Assembly (NCBI RefSeq): GCF_046250185.1
Contig: NZ_CP176469.1
DNA: 64,000 bases
Direction: 5' to 3' (one strand)
Source of the DNA: Litorimonas sp046250185
Lineage (GTDB): Bacteria > Pseudomonadota > Alphaproteobacteria > Caulobacterales > Maricaulaceae
Position numbers and translations under genes: made by a program. Each line of letters opens with the position of its first letter. The stretch's first letter is position 1. The notes under the pieces were generated by a model, which worked only from the letters and a program-made list of their open reading frames with translations, searched no databases and had not been told where the DNA came from. Positions 52,481-61,351 of this stretch are shown in pieces.

Positions 52481-53743
52481 CTATTCTTTAAAATGCGCGT
52501 CGAGAAAATCGAGGAAGGCTGGCCAGTCTTCTTCGACGACCCCATGCGTGCCTGGGCGCATCCAGAACGCTATGTCGGCAGTGGCATCAAATTCATCTAA
52601 TCGTTTTTGCTTCAATCCTTCGGAGCCATACAGCGCATAAACGTCGCTGGCAGCGCGAGCGGCCTGAAATGCGCCAGCGGGATCAGACCACACATCTCGT
52701 TTTGCATTGCCAAGTAAGATTGGCTTCGGCGCAATCAGGGCGAGGAGGTGATGTTGGTCAACTGATAAGTTATCTTCACGAAATGTGGGTGTGAACCAGT
52801 GCGGATAGCTGTCTGTGATTTGCGCCACCGTTTCACCAGCCTTATTCCGCGACAAAGACGCTCCCCCCGTGCCCGATTGATGCGCGATCACGCCGTCAAT
52901 AGACGAAAAGAACGCAGCAGCGAGCAGGGCGGACTTGCCGTAACGCGAATGGCCATAGGCAATAGTCTCCGTCACAGACTCGTTCTGTTTAAGCGCCTTT
53001 GCTAGCAGATCAAATTGATAGGCCCATGCCCCAATCGCGCCCCAAGGATATTCAGGCACTGGCGCTTGCCTATACTCAGCTAGCGCAGAGGCCCGATCGG
53101 GAAATATCTCTGACGGATAGATAACGGCCAACCCATAGCCCCGTCGCATAATATCTTCCACGGGCGGAGAGGTGATATATCGGCCGAAGACATATCTAAA
53201 TAAGCCCGCCATAACCCCTGAAGGGTCGCAATCGAAATAATCGCTCGTTGGTTTGGTAATGCCGTCAACAGGAATAACTGCGTGGTTAGGGCAAAAATTT
53301 TCCATCATGATGACTGGCACGGGCTCCGTCATATTTTTTGGTAGGACCAAGACATAGCGAAGCATGACGGGTTTATCGATCATAGCAGTCGGGTTCAATT
53401 TATCATGCAGGGGCAAGTTATCATGAATGTGCCACTCTTCAATACGGGCAGTATCGTTGAAGGCACTTTCTGCGATTATCTGGACGCGCGTCACAGCATC
53501 TGGTTTAGCGTTGGGTGGCAAACCGCCGTAAATTTCACGCTCGAGGCGTGTCTTGATGGCAGGAAGTTGAGCCTCCCAATCACCAAGAGTTTCGGCTGTG
53601 ATGGGAGGTTGGGCAATTTGCGCGTTCGGCTTAGATGGTGCCGTGTTCAGCAACATGCGTGTGCCGGAACAAGAAAATAAAGTGCTGAAAATGAGCGCTA
53701 AACCCAGCGCAAGCCAAACGCGCTTTCGCTTAAGAAATAGCAT
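52481..53743 (-). CDS. Lipoprotein alpha/beta hydrolase related to CE15 glucuronoyl esterases
   Basis: 420 residues. A signal peptide ending in the lipobox LFSC predicts a lipid anchor. The serine nucleophile is in GHSRYGKSAL, the following SGTGGASLSRNKAG resembles the CE15 substrate-site block, and the late RPGTHGVVEEDWPAF carries the probable catalytic His. CE15 enzymes cleave ester links between glucuronic acid and lignin or other partners; the substrate here is unknown. The residue before the SG of this block is Gln, where fungal CE15 enzymes have Glu. The gene overlaps metC by 14 bases. Confidence 0.7.
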   Translation of the reverse strand: MLFLKRKRVWLALGLALIFSTLFSCSGTRMLLNTAPSKPNAQIAQPPITAETLGDWEAQLPAIKTRLEREIYGGLPPNAKPDAVTRVQIIAESAFNDTARIEEWHIHDNLPLHDKLNPTAMIDKPVMLRYVLVLPKNMTEPVPVIMMENFCPNHAVIPVDGITKPTSDYFDCDPSGVMAGLFRYVFGRYITSPPVEDIMRRGYGLAVIYPSEIFPDRASALAEYRQAPVPEYPWGAIGAWAYQFDLLAKALKQNESVTETIAYGHSRYGKSALLAAAFFSSIDGVIAHQSGTGGASLSRNKAGETVAQITDSYPHWFTPTFREDNLSVDQHHLLALIAPKPILLGNAKRDVWSDPAGAFQAARAASDVYALYGSEGLKQKRLDEFDATADIAFWMRPGTHGVVEEDWPAFLDFLDAHFKE

Positions 53744-54872
53744 TAAAGGCTTGTTCTATATCGTCTTTCAAGTCATCTGCATGCTCAAGCCCACACGCAA
53801 AACGAATGAGAGGGCCACTGAGGGTTGTCTTGTGCGCGCGTTTCAGCTGCGGATCGCAATGGATGACTAAGCTCTCAAACCCGCCATAAGAATAGCCAAT
53901 ACCAAAGAGTTTCAGTGCATTGACGAAGGCTAGCACATCGTCAGACGGCATATCTTTTGTAACTATGCTGAACAAGCAAGCGCTCCCACAAAAATCACGC
54001 TGCCAAAGAGTATGATCAGGGTGGCTGGGTAAAGCGGGATGCAAGACTGTCTGAACTTTGGGATGATCGGTCAGCCACGTCGCAAGCGCGAGAGCCGTCT
54101 CGCTCTGCTGTGTGAAGCGAGGCATAACGGTGCGGAACCCCCGTAAAATCTGATAGGCATCGTCAGGTGAACTGGCGTTACCGAACAATTTGGCTGTTGT
54201 CGAAATCTTGCTGTGCAGGCTTTTTGTTCGTGCAATGGCCGCACCAAACATGACATCACTATGGCCACCAAAATACTTTGTCGCGGCATGGCAGGAAATA
54301 TCAACGCCCATCTGGAGAGGTTGATAGACAAGTCCACCTGACCATGTGTTGTCGATAATTGTGATCACGTTATGCGCCTTGGCAGCGTCTACGATCGCAG
54401 GGACATCTTGAATCTCTAAGGTGAGGGAACCGGGACTTTCGAGCAAAATGACTGCCGTATTTGGACGGATAAGTGTCGTGATGTTTGCGCCAATGCGGGG
54501 ATCATATAATTCAGTCTCAACCCCCATTTTTGTAAGATAACCCTCGCAGAATTTGCGCGTCGGCCCGTAGGCGGAATCGGTTAGCAAAACGTGATCACCC
54601 GCCTTGACGCACGCCAAAATTGGATAAGTGCAGGCGGCAAGCCCCGATGGAAATAACACACTGCCAGCGCCGCCTTCGAGTTCTGTGAACATCTCGGCGA
54701 GTTTGTCATGCACGTCTGCGCCGTGACGACCATAACCGCGTACATCAGATCGATATAGGTCTTCGGCCCGTTCAAACAAAAGCGTCGACGCACGGGTCAC
54801 AGACGGATTAACCGCTGTGCCAAGCCCCGCTTTTGGTCGACCCATATGCGTAAATTTGGTTGCGCGCTTCAT
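53730..54872 (-). CDS. metC: Cystathionine beta-lyase
   Basis: PLP enzyme of the Cys/Met metabolism family, 380 residues, predicted to split cystathionine to homocysteine and pyruvate. HGADVHDKLAEMFTELEGGAGSVLFPSG opens the PLP domain, the cofactor Asp is in TIIDNTWSGG, and the Schiff-base lysine is in CHAATKYFGGHSDV. The start ATG 54872 is preferred to the longer 54962 frame because it comes one base after the cysK stop. Direction (beta rather than gamma elimination) is inferred from overall similarity and from the gene being second to cysK. Confidence 0.87.
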   Translation of the reverse strand: MKRATKFTHMGRPKAGLGTAVNPSVTRASTLLFERAEDLYRSDVRGYGRHGADVHDKLAEMFTELEGGAGSVLFPSGLAACTYPILACVKAGDHVLLTDSAYGPTRKFCEGYLTKMGVETELYDPRIGANITTLIRPNTAVILLESPGSLTLEIQDVPAIVDAAKAHNVITIIDNTWSGGLVYQPLQMGVDISCHAATKYFGGHSDVMFGAAIARTKSLHSKISTTAKLFGNASSPDDAYQILRGFRTVMPRFTQQSETALALATWLTDHPKVQTVLHPALPSHPDHTLWQRDFCGSACLFSIVTKDMPSDDVLAFVNALKLFGIGYSYGGFESLVIHCDPQLKRAHKTTLSGPLIRFACGLEHADDLKDDIEQAFNAIS

Positions 54873-54873
54873 G

Positions 54874-55872
54874 TCAGCAGAGCCAACTTGGGACAGGAAG
54901 ATTTTTTGAGCGCAAGAATTCAGGATTGTAAATCTTGGACTGATAACGCTGTCCGTAATCACAGAGGATCGTCACAATCGTATGCCCTGGTCCCATTTCG
55001 CGCGCCATGTGGATTGCGCCCGCAATGTTAATACCTGATGATCCACCAAGACAAATGCCTTCAAGCTGATTAAGTTCAAACACAATCTGTAGCGCTTCTG
55101 TGTCCGTGATTTGGTATGCGCGGTCGACAATGATGTCTTTTAGGTTTTCTGTAATACGCCCTTGGCCAATGCCTTCAGTCACAGAGTCGCCCTCGCTCTC
55201 GAGTTCGCCGCGTGTGAAGTAGCTAAACATTTTGGAGCCATAGGGATCGGCTACACCGATTTGAATCTTCGGATTGCGCGCCTTGAGCGCCATTGATACC
55301 CCACCCAGCGTTCCACCAGACCCGACTGCGCAGATGAAGCCGTCCACTTTACCGTCAGTTTGATCATAAATTTCTGGCCCAGTCGTATGAATATGTGCGT
55401 CGCGATTGGCCGTATTATCGAACTGATTTGCCCAAATGGCGCCGTTGGGTTCTGACTCGTTCAGCTCTTTGGCAAGGCGTTCGGAGGTGTGAATGTAATT
55501 GCCTGGATTGGCATACGGTACGGCATCCACTTCGATCAATTCCGCGCCGAGGAGTTTAACGCTGTCCTTCTTCTCTTGGCTTTGCGTGCGCGGCATGACG
55601 ATTTTACAGCGGTAGCCGAGGGCGGAACAAACCATGGCGAGTCCAATACCCGTATTACCCGCCGTGCCTTCAACCACCACACCACCAGGGCGAAGTGCGC
55701 CAGACTTTTCTGCGGCGCGAATAATATAGAGCGCCGCACGGTCTTTTACAGATTGCCCAGGATTGAGAAACTCGGCTTTGCCATAAATCTCGCACCCCGT
55801 CATCTTCGACGCGTCTTTCAAGCGCAGCAATGGCGTGTTCCCTATTAGGTCTAGTACGGATGCTGCTTTCAT
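54874..55872 (-). CDS. cysK: Cysteine synthase A (O-acetylserine thiol-lyase)
   Basis: PLP enzyme making cysteine from O-acetylserine and sulfide; 332 residues. Schiff-base Lys43 is in NPGQSVKDRAAL, EGTAGNTGIGLAMVC binds the cofactor, and SGGTLGGVSMALKA and EGICLGGSSGINIAGA follow. The conserved GIGQGRITENL matches this enzyme. It is the first gene of a three-gene minus-strand run cysK-metC-esterase. The 123 bases up to kdsA must hold two divergent promoters. Confidence 0.92.
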   Translation of the reverse strand: MKAASVLDLIGNTPLLRLKDASKMTGCEIYGKAEFLNPGQSVKDRAALYIIRAAEKSGALRPGGVVVEGTAGNTGIGLAMVCSALGYRCKIVMPRTQSQEKKDSVKLLGAELIEVDAVPYANPGNYIHTSERLAKELNESEPNGAIWANQFDNTANRDAHIHTTGPEIYDQTDGKVDGFICAVGSGGTLGGVSMALKARNPKIQIGVADPYGSKMFSYFTRGELESEGDSVTEGIGQGRITENLKDIIVDRAYQITDTEALQIVFELNQLEGICLGGSSGINIAGAIHMAREMGPGHTIVTILCDYGQRYQSKIYNPEFLRSKNLPVPSWLC

Positions 55873-55995
55873 AATGTCCTCAAGCGTCTATATTTTGAAA
55901 TCGTTATCAGCGGTTTGCCTCAAGCGCATGAGAAAATCCATATGTTTTCGGAAACGACTGTGGTAGGACGCGACAAATTTTGATGAGCCAAATCT

Positions 55996-56862
55996 ATGAC
56001 ACATGCGAATGCCCAAATTTCCCTCAAAACCCCTGCGGGCGGGAGCTATGAAATCAGCAATGAGTTGCCATTGACGATACTGGCGGGCCCATGCGCGATG
56101 GAAAGCCGCGACCACGCATTGATGACAGCAGAACGTCTAAAAGAGATGGGCGAGCGTGTTGGGCTGAACATTATTTACAAGACATCCTATGACAAGGCAA
56201 ACCGCACGAGTATCCATTCACCGCGGGGTGTTGGGTTGGCTAAAGCGCTGCCTGTCTTTGCTGAAATTCAAGAGCAACTTGGTCTGCCATGTGTCACGGA
56301 TATTCATACGGCAGAGCAAGCAAAAGAAGTCGGCACAGTTGTTGATGTTTTACAAATTCCAGCCTTCCTATGTCGTCAGACAGATTTGCTAGTCGCCGCG
56401 GCGGAAACGGGTCGCGTTATTAATGTCAAAAAGGGTCAGTTTCTTGCGCCTTGGGACATGAAAAATGTGCTGGCGAAATTGGTCGAGGCTGGCAATCCAA
56501 ATATTATGGCATGTGAACGTGGTGCGAGCTTTGGCTATAACACGCTGATCACCGATATGCGCGGTTTGCCAATTATGAAAAGCTTTGGATCGCCTGTTGT
56601 GTTTGATGCAACTCACTCTGTGCAGCAGCCTGGGGGGCAGGGCGGCACATCGGGTGGGCAGCGTGAATTCGTTCCAACACTCGCCCGTGCTGCTGTGTCG
56701 CTAGGCATTGGCGCTGTCTTTATGGAAACTCATCCTAACCCAGCGAACGCACCGTCTGATGGCCCGAACATGATCCCTATGGATGACTTTGAAGCCCTAC
56801 TAACTGACCTCAAGCGCTTTGATGACCTCGCGAAAGCCTACCCGCTCAAACCTATAGCCTAG
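55996..56862 (+). CDS. kdsA: 3-deoxy-8-phosphooctulonate synthase
   Basis: Joins arabinose 5-phosphate and phosphoenolpyruvate to KDO8P for lipopolysaccharide. 288 residues. The metal site residue is Cys33 in LAGPCAMES, so this is the metal-dependent class rather than the Asn-bearing E. coli type; other ligands lie in the HTAEQ, FDATHSVQQPGGQG and METHPNPANAPSDGPN blocks. It stands alone, converging with the DUF3089 gene six bases later. Confidence 0.95.
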   Translation: MTHANAQISLKTPAGGSYEISNELPLTILAGPCAMESRDHALMTAERLKEMGERVGLNIIYKTSYDKANRTSIHSPRGVGLAKALPVFAEIQEQLGLPCVTDIHTAEQAKEVGTVVDVLQIPAFLCRQTDLLVAAAETGRVINVKKGQFLAPWDMKNVLAKLVEAGNPNIMACERGASFGYNTLITDMRGLPIMKSFGSPVVFDATHSVQQPGGQGGTSGGQREFVPTLARAAVSLGIGAVFMETHPNPANAPSDGPNMIPMDDFEALLTDLKRFDDLAKAYPLKPIA

Positions 56863-56868
56863 CCTAGC

Positions 56869-58068
56869 CTATTTCTGCACAGGTGTAACGGGGCTGTCCT
56901 CAATCTCAATCACGTCAAAGTCTTCAATCGTTTGGGTCCGCACAGGCAGTTCACCTGTGGCCAGCATCGCCTCAACTCGCGCAACGGCGTTTTGCTTCAG
57001 GTCTTCATAAAATAAATTAGACGGCAGCGTACGGAATTTTGCGCCGACTTGAATGGGGCGGCGCAAGGAGGCACTGCGGGGTTTATCGACCAGTAACAGG
57101 CCGTTCTCACACTGCGTTCCGACTTGTTGAGACAGCGCAGCAGGGTTCATATCAGGATCGAGGCCTTCTGCAGCAACTCCGCCTTTGTGCAAGCGGCGCG
57201 GCGCATAATCTGTATCGCGCGTCCATGTCAGAGGGTTAACGCAGACAAGGGGCTGTCCATTCACGGCTTTGTAAGTTTCGCCATTATGCACCAGCGCGCG
57301 CATCGCAAATCGTTCTGCAATAACGTCATCGCCTGGCACAAATGCCCCAAAAGCAACGACGCAGCGAATATCTGTCTCAACTTCGCAAGGGGACAAATCG
57401 CTTAGCTGCGATTCAAATGCGCTCTCAAGCAATGGATAATCAATAACATAGGCCACGGCGAGTCGTGATTTTAGTGGGCCTTGAAAGTAGTCCGCCAGTA
57501 AGCGCTGTACATGACTGGCGCCTTGGTTATGTCCGACAAGCACGATAGGGCGTTCAGGCGGGGAGTGCGTCAGAAATGCCTCGAAGGCGCGCTTCACATC
57601 ACTATAGGCTAGCTCCTGCGCCATGACGGCATCTTCACGCGAAGTCATGAAAGCGTAAAGAGAGGCCTGTCGATAATAAGGGGCAAATAGCCGTCCCGCT
57701 TTGCCGTAGGGGCTAACATAATTTGGGCGCACAATTCTTTGCAGCTTTGATTTGCGGCGAAGATCATCGCTCGGCAAATTCCAATGTTCCCCGCCGCGAT
57801 AAACGCTCGGAACAACAACAAAGACGTCCCCCTTACTCTGCAACTCATAGGGATCTTGCGATAGATCGGGTTGCGCGAGCCAAGCTTCGCTATCGGAATA
57901 ATCGGGCGCTTTGGGGGGGGTATAAGTCTGGAAAGGTTGCCCGGGGTCTTGAATGTGCTGAAAAATGTCATCGCGGTAGATGTATGCCAACAGGCCGAGC
58001 AAGATTAAGAACACAGCTGCGCCTAATATCGTTATCTGCCAAAATTTTGATTTTTGAGGATTCGTCAT
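56869..58068 (-). CDS. DUF3089 alpha/beta-hydrolase-like protein with altered nucleophile
   Basis: 399 residues. A membrane anchor (residues 12-31) is followed by the DUF3089 fold: VFVVVPSVYRGGEHWN, SREDAVMAQELAYSDVKRAFEAFL and the elbow LVGHNQGASHV. The family elbow is normally GHSQG; here AAC encodes Asn in place of the catalytic Ser. Downstream blocks FGAFVPGDDVIAERFAM and LVCVNPLTWTRDTDYAP are intact, so the frame is not decayed. It may be a non-catalytic paralogue or use another residue. It faces the membrane outside. Confidence 0.8.
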   Translation of the reverse strand: MTNPQKSKFWQITILGAAVFLILLGLLAYIYRDDIFQHIQDPGQPFQTYTPPKAPDYSDSEAWLAQPDLSQDPYELQSKGDVFVVVPSVYRGGEHWNLPSDDLRRKSKLQRIVRPNYVSPYGKAGRLFAPYYRQASLYAFMTSREDAVMAQELAYSDVKRAFEAFLTHSPPERPIVLVGHNQGASHVQRLLADYFQGPLKSRLAVAYVIDYPLLESAFESQLSDLSPCEVETDIRCVVAFGAFVPGDDVIAERFAMRALVHNGETYKAVNGQPLVCVNPLTWTRDTDYAPRRLHKGGVAAEGLDPDMNPAALSQQVGTQCENGLLLVDKPRSASLRRPIQVGAKFRTLPSNLFYEDLKQNAVARVEAMLATGELPVRTQTIEDFDVIEIEDSPVTPVQK

Positions 58069-58175
58069 ATCTCTGTCTTAATCTATGCCCTATATGGATA
58101 GATGAATTGCGGGCTGTGTATAGGTATGAACCTGAAATCTAGCCCTCTCTAACGCCTTTTTAATGGATTATTTAG

Positions 58176-58916
58176 ATGAACGATTTGCCTGACCACGCTG
58201 CTGAAAAGCCAAAACCTTCGATTTTTCGTTGGGTTAGAAATCGCTTAATCACAGGCGTGATTATTGCACTACCAATTCTGGTAGTGATCACTGTGATTTC
58301 GTGGATCGTTCAGTTGGTTGACGAGAAAGTTATTCGGTTCCTGCCAGATGTTTTGAACCCGCGAACTTACTTGGGATTTGATATTCCAGGGCTTGGCCTC
58401 ATTATCGCGATTGTTCTGCTGTTTCTCTTAGGGATTGTAGCGTCTAATTTTATTGGCAAGTCAATCATTCGCGCGGGCGAAAAATTGCTAGCGCGGGTTC
58501 CAATCGTTAGCCCAACCTATAGCGCCGTAAAACAGATCGTCACAACTGTGGCCGAGCAAAAAGATCGGGCGTTTCGGGATGTTTGTTTGATTGAATACCC
58601 TCGACCCGGCCTCTGGGCAGTTGGTTTTGTTACGGCTGATCTGACGGGGGCGCCGAAGGAGCATTTGCCAGAAAACCATGTCTGCGTATTTGTGCCGACA
58701 ACGCCTAACCCTACATCTGGATTTCTACTGTTCACACCACGCGACCGAATCAAAATCTTGAACATGACACCCGAAGAGGGAGCTAAAATGATTATTTCAG
58801 GAGGTATGGTCTCATCAAACCATGTAGACGAGGAAATTGAGCCGACTTTCCGGGAGCGATTGGGTCTCCTAGATAAAAAGCCCAAGTCTCCAAAAGAGCC
58901 AAAGCCTTCGCTTTAA
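58176..58916 (+). CDS. DUF502 family membrane protein
   Basis: 246 residues with two membrane segments (about 27-51 and 71-95) joined by DEKVIRFLPDVLNP, then a soluble C-terminal domain with SPTYSAVKQIVTTVAEQKDRAFRDVCLIEYPRPGLWAVGFVT and FVPTTPNPTSGFLLFT. Family function is unknown. Its stop is one base before that of recG on the other strand. Confidence 0.87.
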   Translation: MNDLPDHAAEKPKPSIFRWVRNRLITGVIIALPILVVITVISWIVQLVDEKVIRFLPDVLNPRTYLGFDIPGLGLIIAIVLLFLLGIVASNFIGKSIIRAGEKLLARVPIVSPTYSAVKQIVTTVAEQKDRAFRDVCLIEYPRPGLWAVGFVTADLTGAPKEHLPENHVCVFVPTTPNPTSGFLLFTPRDRIKILNMTPEEGAKMIISGGMVSSNHVDEEIEPTFRERLGLLDKKPKSPKEPKPSL

Positions 58917-58917
58917 A

Positions 58918-61011
58918 TCATCCCGCGCGCATCAGAGCGATGCCGTAATCCTGTTCGAATAAATAGAGCAGTGTTCGTGCTGCTTTCCCGCGTGCAGTCG
59001 TCAGGCCCGGATCCATCTGAACCAGTAGCCTCGCATCCTGTGTTGCTGTCTCCAATAAGTCACGATGCTTGTCTAGATTAGCGAGCTTAAAGTCGGGCAT
59101 CCCACTTTGACGTGCGCCGAGCAGGTCACCTGAGCCGCGCAACTCCCAATCTTTTTCTGCAATTAAAAATCCGTCTTCGCTCTCGCGCATGATCTCCAAT
59201 CGCGCTTTACCATTGACCGATAACGGACCTTTATAAAGCAGGAGGCACGACGACGCCTTGTCAGATCGTCCAACCCGCCCGCGCAGCTGATGGAGTTGGG
59301 CAAGGCCAAATCGCTCGGCATGCTCAATGACAATCACGGTCGCATTTGGCGCATCAACGCCGACTTCAATTACCGTTGTCGCAACAAGAATATCATATTC
59401 CCCCGCCTTAAAGGCCTGCGACATTTGCTCTTTTTCTTGCCCGCTTAAACGCCCGTGAAGGAGGCCAACGCGATTGCCGAAAATGGCTGTCAGTTGCCGA
59501 TGACGGTCTTCGACTGATGACAAATCAATGAGTTCACTGTCCTCAACGAGCGGACACACCCAATAGACCTGGTTGCCATTTGCTACGGCGCGGCCAATCC
59601 CGTCTATCACATTGTCGAGTTTTTGGATGGGGATGATGCTCGTAGTAATAGGACGCCGTCCTGCGGGCTTCTCGTCCAACACCGACACGTCCAAGTCGCC
59701 GTAACTCGTCAGAGCAAGCGTGCGAGGGATAGGCGTAGCTGTCATAATCAGCAAGTCGGGAGCCAGGCCTTTTTCTGATAATCGCATGCGATCTCGAACA
59801 CCAAATTTGTGTTGTTCATCAATGATCACAAGGCCGAGATGTTTGAATTCCGTTTTGTCCTGAAACAGAGCGTGTGTGCCCACAACCACGTCAATATAGC
59901 CCTCGCGCACGCCCGTTTCCAACGCAGCTCTTGGCTTGCCTTTATCGCGTCCTGTCAGGGCTTCGACAGTCAAACCAGCAGGCTCAAGGAATGTCCGCAG
60001 CGTTTCAACGTGTTGCCTTGCCAGAATTTCTGTGGGCGCCATCAAAGCGACCTGCACACCTGCCTCCGCAGCAAATGCGCACGCTAAAGCCGCCACGAAA
60101 GTCTTACCTGCGCCAACATCCCCCTGCAGCAATCGCGACATACGGTCGGGGGACGCCATATTACTTCGAATTTCATCAAAAGCTCGCGCTTGTGCGCCCG
60201 TTGGCGGGAAGGGTGCCGCTTTGAGGACATCATCGACATAGCTGCCTTTGGATTGCAAAGCCTGCCCCTTAAGTTTGCGATTGCTTTCACGCACCAATGC
60301 CATCGCGAGTTGTTTGGCGAATAATTCATCATAGGCAAGGCGGGAGCGCGGCGGGCTGTCATCTTTAACATCGACGGGGTGTTCTGGACGGTGAATGAGG
60401 GTCAAGGCTTTAGCAAAACTCGGCCAATCTTGACGGGCGAGAAAATCAAGACTTTGCCATTCCGCGAGTGGGGGCTCGGACAGCACTTTATCCAACGCCC
60501 CCCCGACAGCCTTACGTGCCATTTTCGCCGACAGACCCGCCGTCAGCGGATAGACGGTCTCATATTTTGGAAGCTCATCTTCTTTGCCTAGTTCAACAAT
60601 ATAGTCAGGGTGCGTCATTTGGAGCTCGGCATTATACACCTCGCACTTTCCAGAAATCAGCCGTTTAGACCCCTCAGGCAGCTGAGTTTCTAGATAAGAT
60701 TTATGAGGCTTAAAAAACACCAGAGTCATATCGCCCGTATTGTCGAAAACGCGAATACGATAAGGCCGCCCTTTCTGACGGGGTGGGGTGTGAGAGCCAA
60801 CAGTGACTTCGAATGTTGCAATGTCGCCTTGGATCGCGCCAGCAATGCTAGGGCGGTAACTCCGGTCAATTAAGCTGGAAGGCGGAGTGAGGACTAAGTC
60901 TTTAATTCGGCCGCCCATAGCGCGTTGCAAAGCCTGCCCAACCTTATCGCCCACGCCACTTAACGTGCGCACATCAGCGAAATATGGAAAAAGCTCGGCT
61001 GGCCGTGACAT
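58918..61011 (-). CDS. recG: ATP-dependent DNA helicase RecG
   Basis: Branch-migration helicase that reverses stalled forks; 697 residues. The wedge OB domain (PPRQKGRPYRIRVFDNTGDM) is followed by helicase motifs: QGDVGAGKTFVAALACAFA, MAPTEILARQHV, VIIDEQHKFGVRD, TATPIPRTLAL, and the late VIEVGVDAPNATVIVIEHAERFGLAQLHQLRGRVGR. ATG 61011 gives the family N terminus MSRPAELFPYFADV; ATG 61053 is an alternative but leaves only 28 bases to sdhE. It is convergent with DUF502 and divergent from sdhE. Confidence 0.94.
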   Translation of the reverse strand: MSRPAELFPYFADVRTLSGVGDKVGQALQRAMGGRIKDLVLTPPSSLIDRSYRPSIAGAIQGDIATFEVTVGSHTPPRQKGRPYRIRVFDNTGDMTLVFFKPHKSYLETQLPEGSKRLISGKCEVYNAELQMTHPDYIVELGKEDELPKYETVYPLTAGLSAKMARKAVGGALDKVLSEPPLAEWQSLDFLARQDWPSFAKALTLIHRPEHPVDVKDDSPPRSRLAYDELFAKQLAMALVRESNRKLKGQALQSKGSYVDDVLKAAPFPPTGAQARAFDEIRSNMASPDRMSRLLQGDVGAGKTFVAALACAFAAEAGVQVALMAPTEILARQHVETLRTFLEPAGLTVEALTGRDKGKPRAALETGVREGYIDVVVGTHALFQDKTEFKHLGLVIIDEQHKFGVRDRMRLSEKGLAPDLLIMTATPIPRTLALTSYGDLDVSVLDEKPAGRRPITTSIIPIQKLDNVIDGIGRAVANGNQVYWVCPLVEDSELIDLSSVEDRHRQLTAIFGNRVGLLHGRLSGQEKEQMSQAFKAGEYDILVATTVIEVGVDAPNATVIVIEHAERFGLAQLHQLRGRVGRSDKASSCLLLYKGPLSVNGKARLEIMRESEDGFLIAEKDWELRGSGDLLGARQSGMPDFKLANLDKHRDLLETATQDARLLVQMDPGLTTARGKAARTLLYLFEQDYGIALMRAG

Positions 61012-61081
61012 TTGTTTAAAATGGCGCGACAAATGCGCATCTGCAAGTGACATAACGACCAAATTCGATTAGGGAGCGCCT

Positions 61082-61348
61082 ATGTCCACAGAAGATATGA
61101 CACTCAAGCGCAAGCGACTGATTTATCAGTCCAATTATCGCGGCTTTAAGGAAGCTGACTTGATCCTTGGGGGTTTTGCCAAAGCCCATATGCACGAGTT
61201 GACGGACGCAGAGGTTTTGATGTTTGAGGATCTATTAGAGGCCAAAGATCACGATATTTACGATTGGATCACACAGAAACTACCTGTGCCTGCCAATTAT
61301 GATACGACGATTTTAGAACGCCTTAGAGCTTTCGATCCCAAAGCCTAG
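61082..61348 (+). CDS. sdhE: FAD assembly factor SdhE
   Basis: Small factor needed for flavinylation of succinate dehydrogenase; 88 residues. The defining RGxxE motif is RGFKE in NYRGFKEADLILGGFA, followed by the family helices LTDAEVLMFEDLLEAKDHDIYDWI. GGGAG lies before ATG 61082. It precedes mfd with four bases between, the common recG-sdhE-mfd order. Confidence 0.93.
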   Translation: MSTEDMTLKRKRLIYQSNYRGFKEADLILGGFAKAHMHELTDAEVLMFEDLLEAKDHDIYDWITQKLPVPANYDTTILERLRAFDPKA

Positions 61349-61351
61349 ACT

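Noticed and set aside
56855..56875. GCCTA repeated three times at the kdsA end
   Set aside because: Short simple repeat over a stop codon without structural context.
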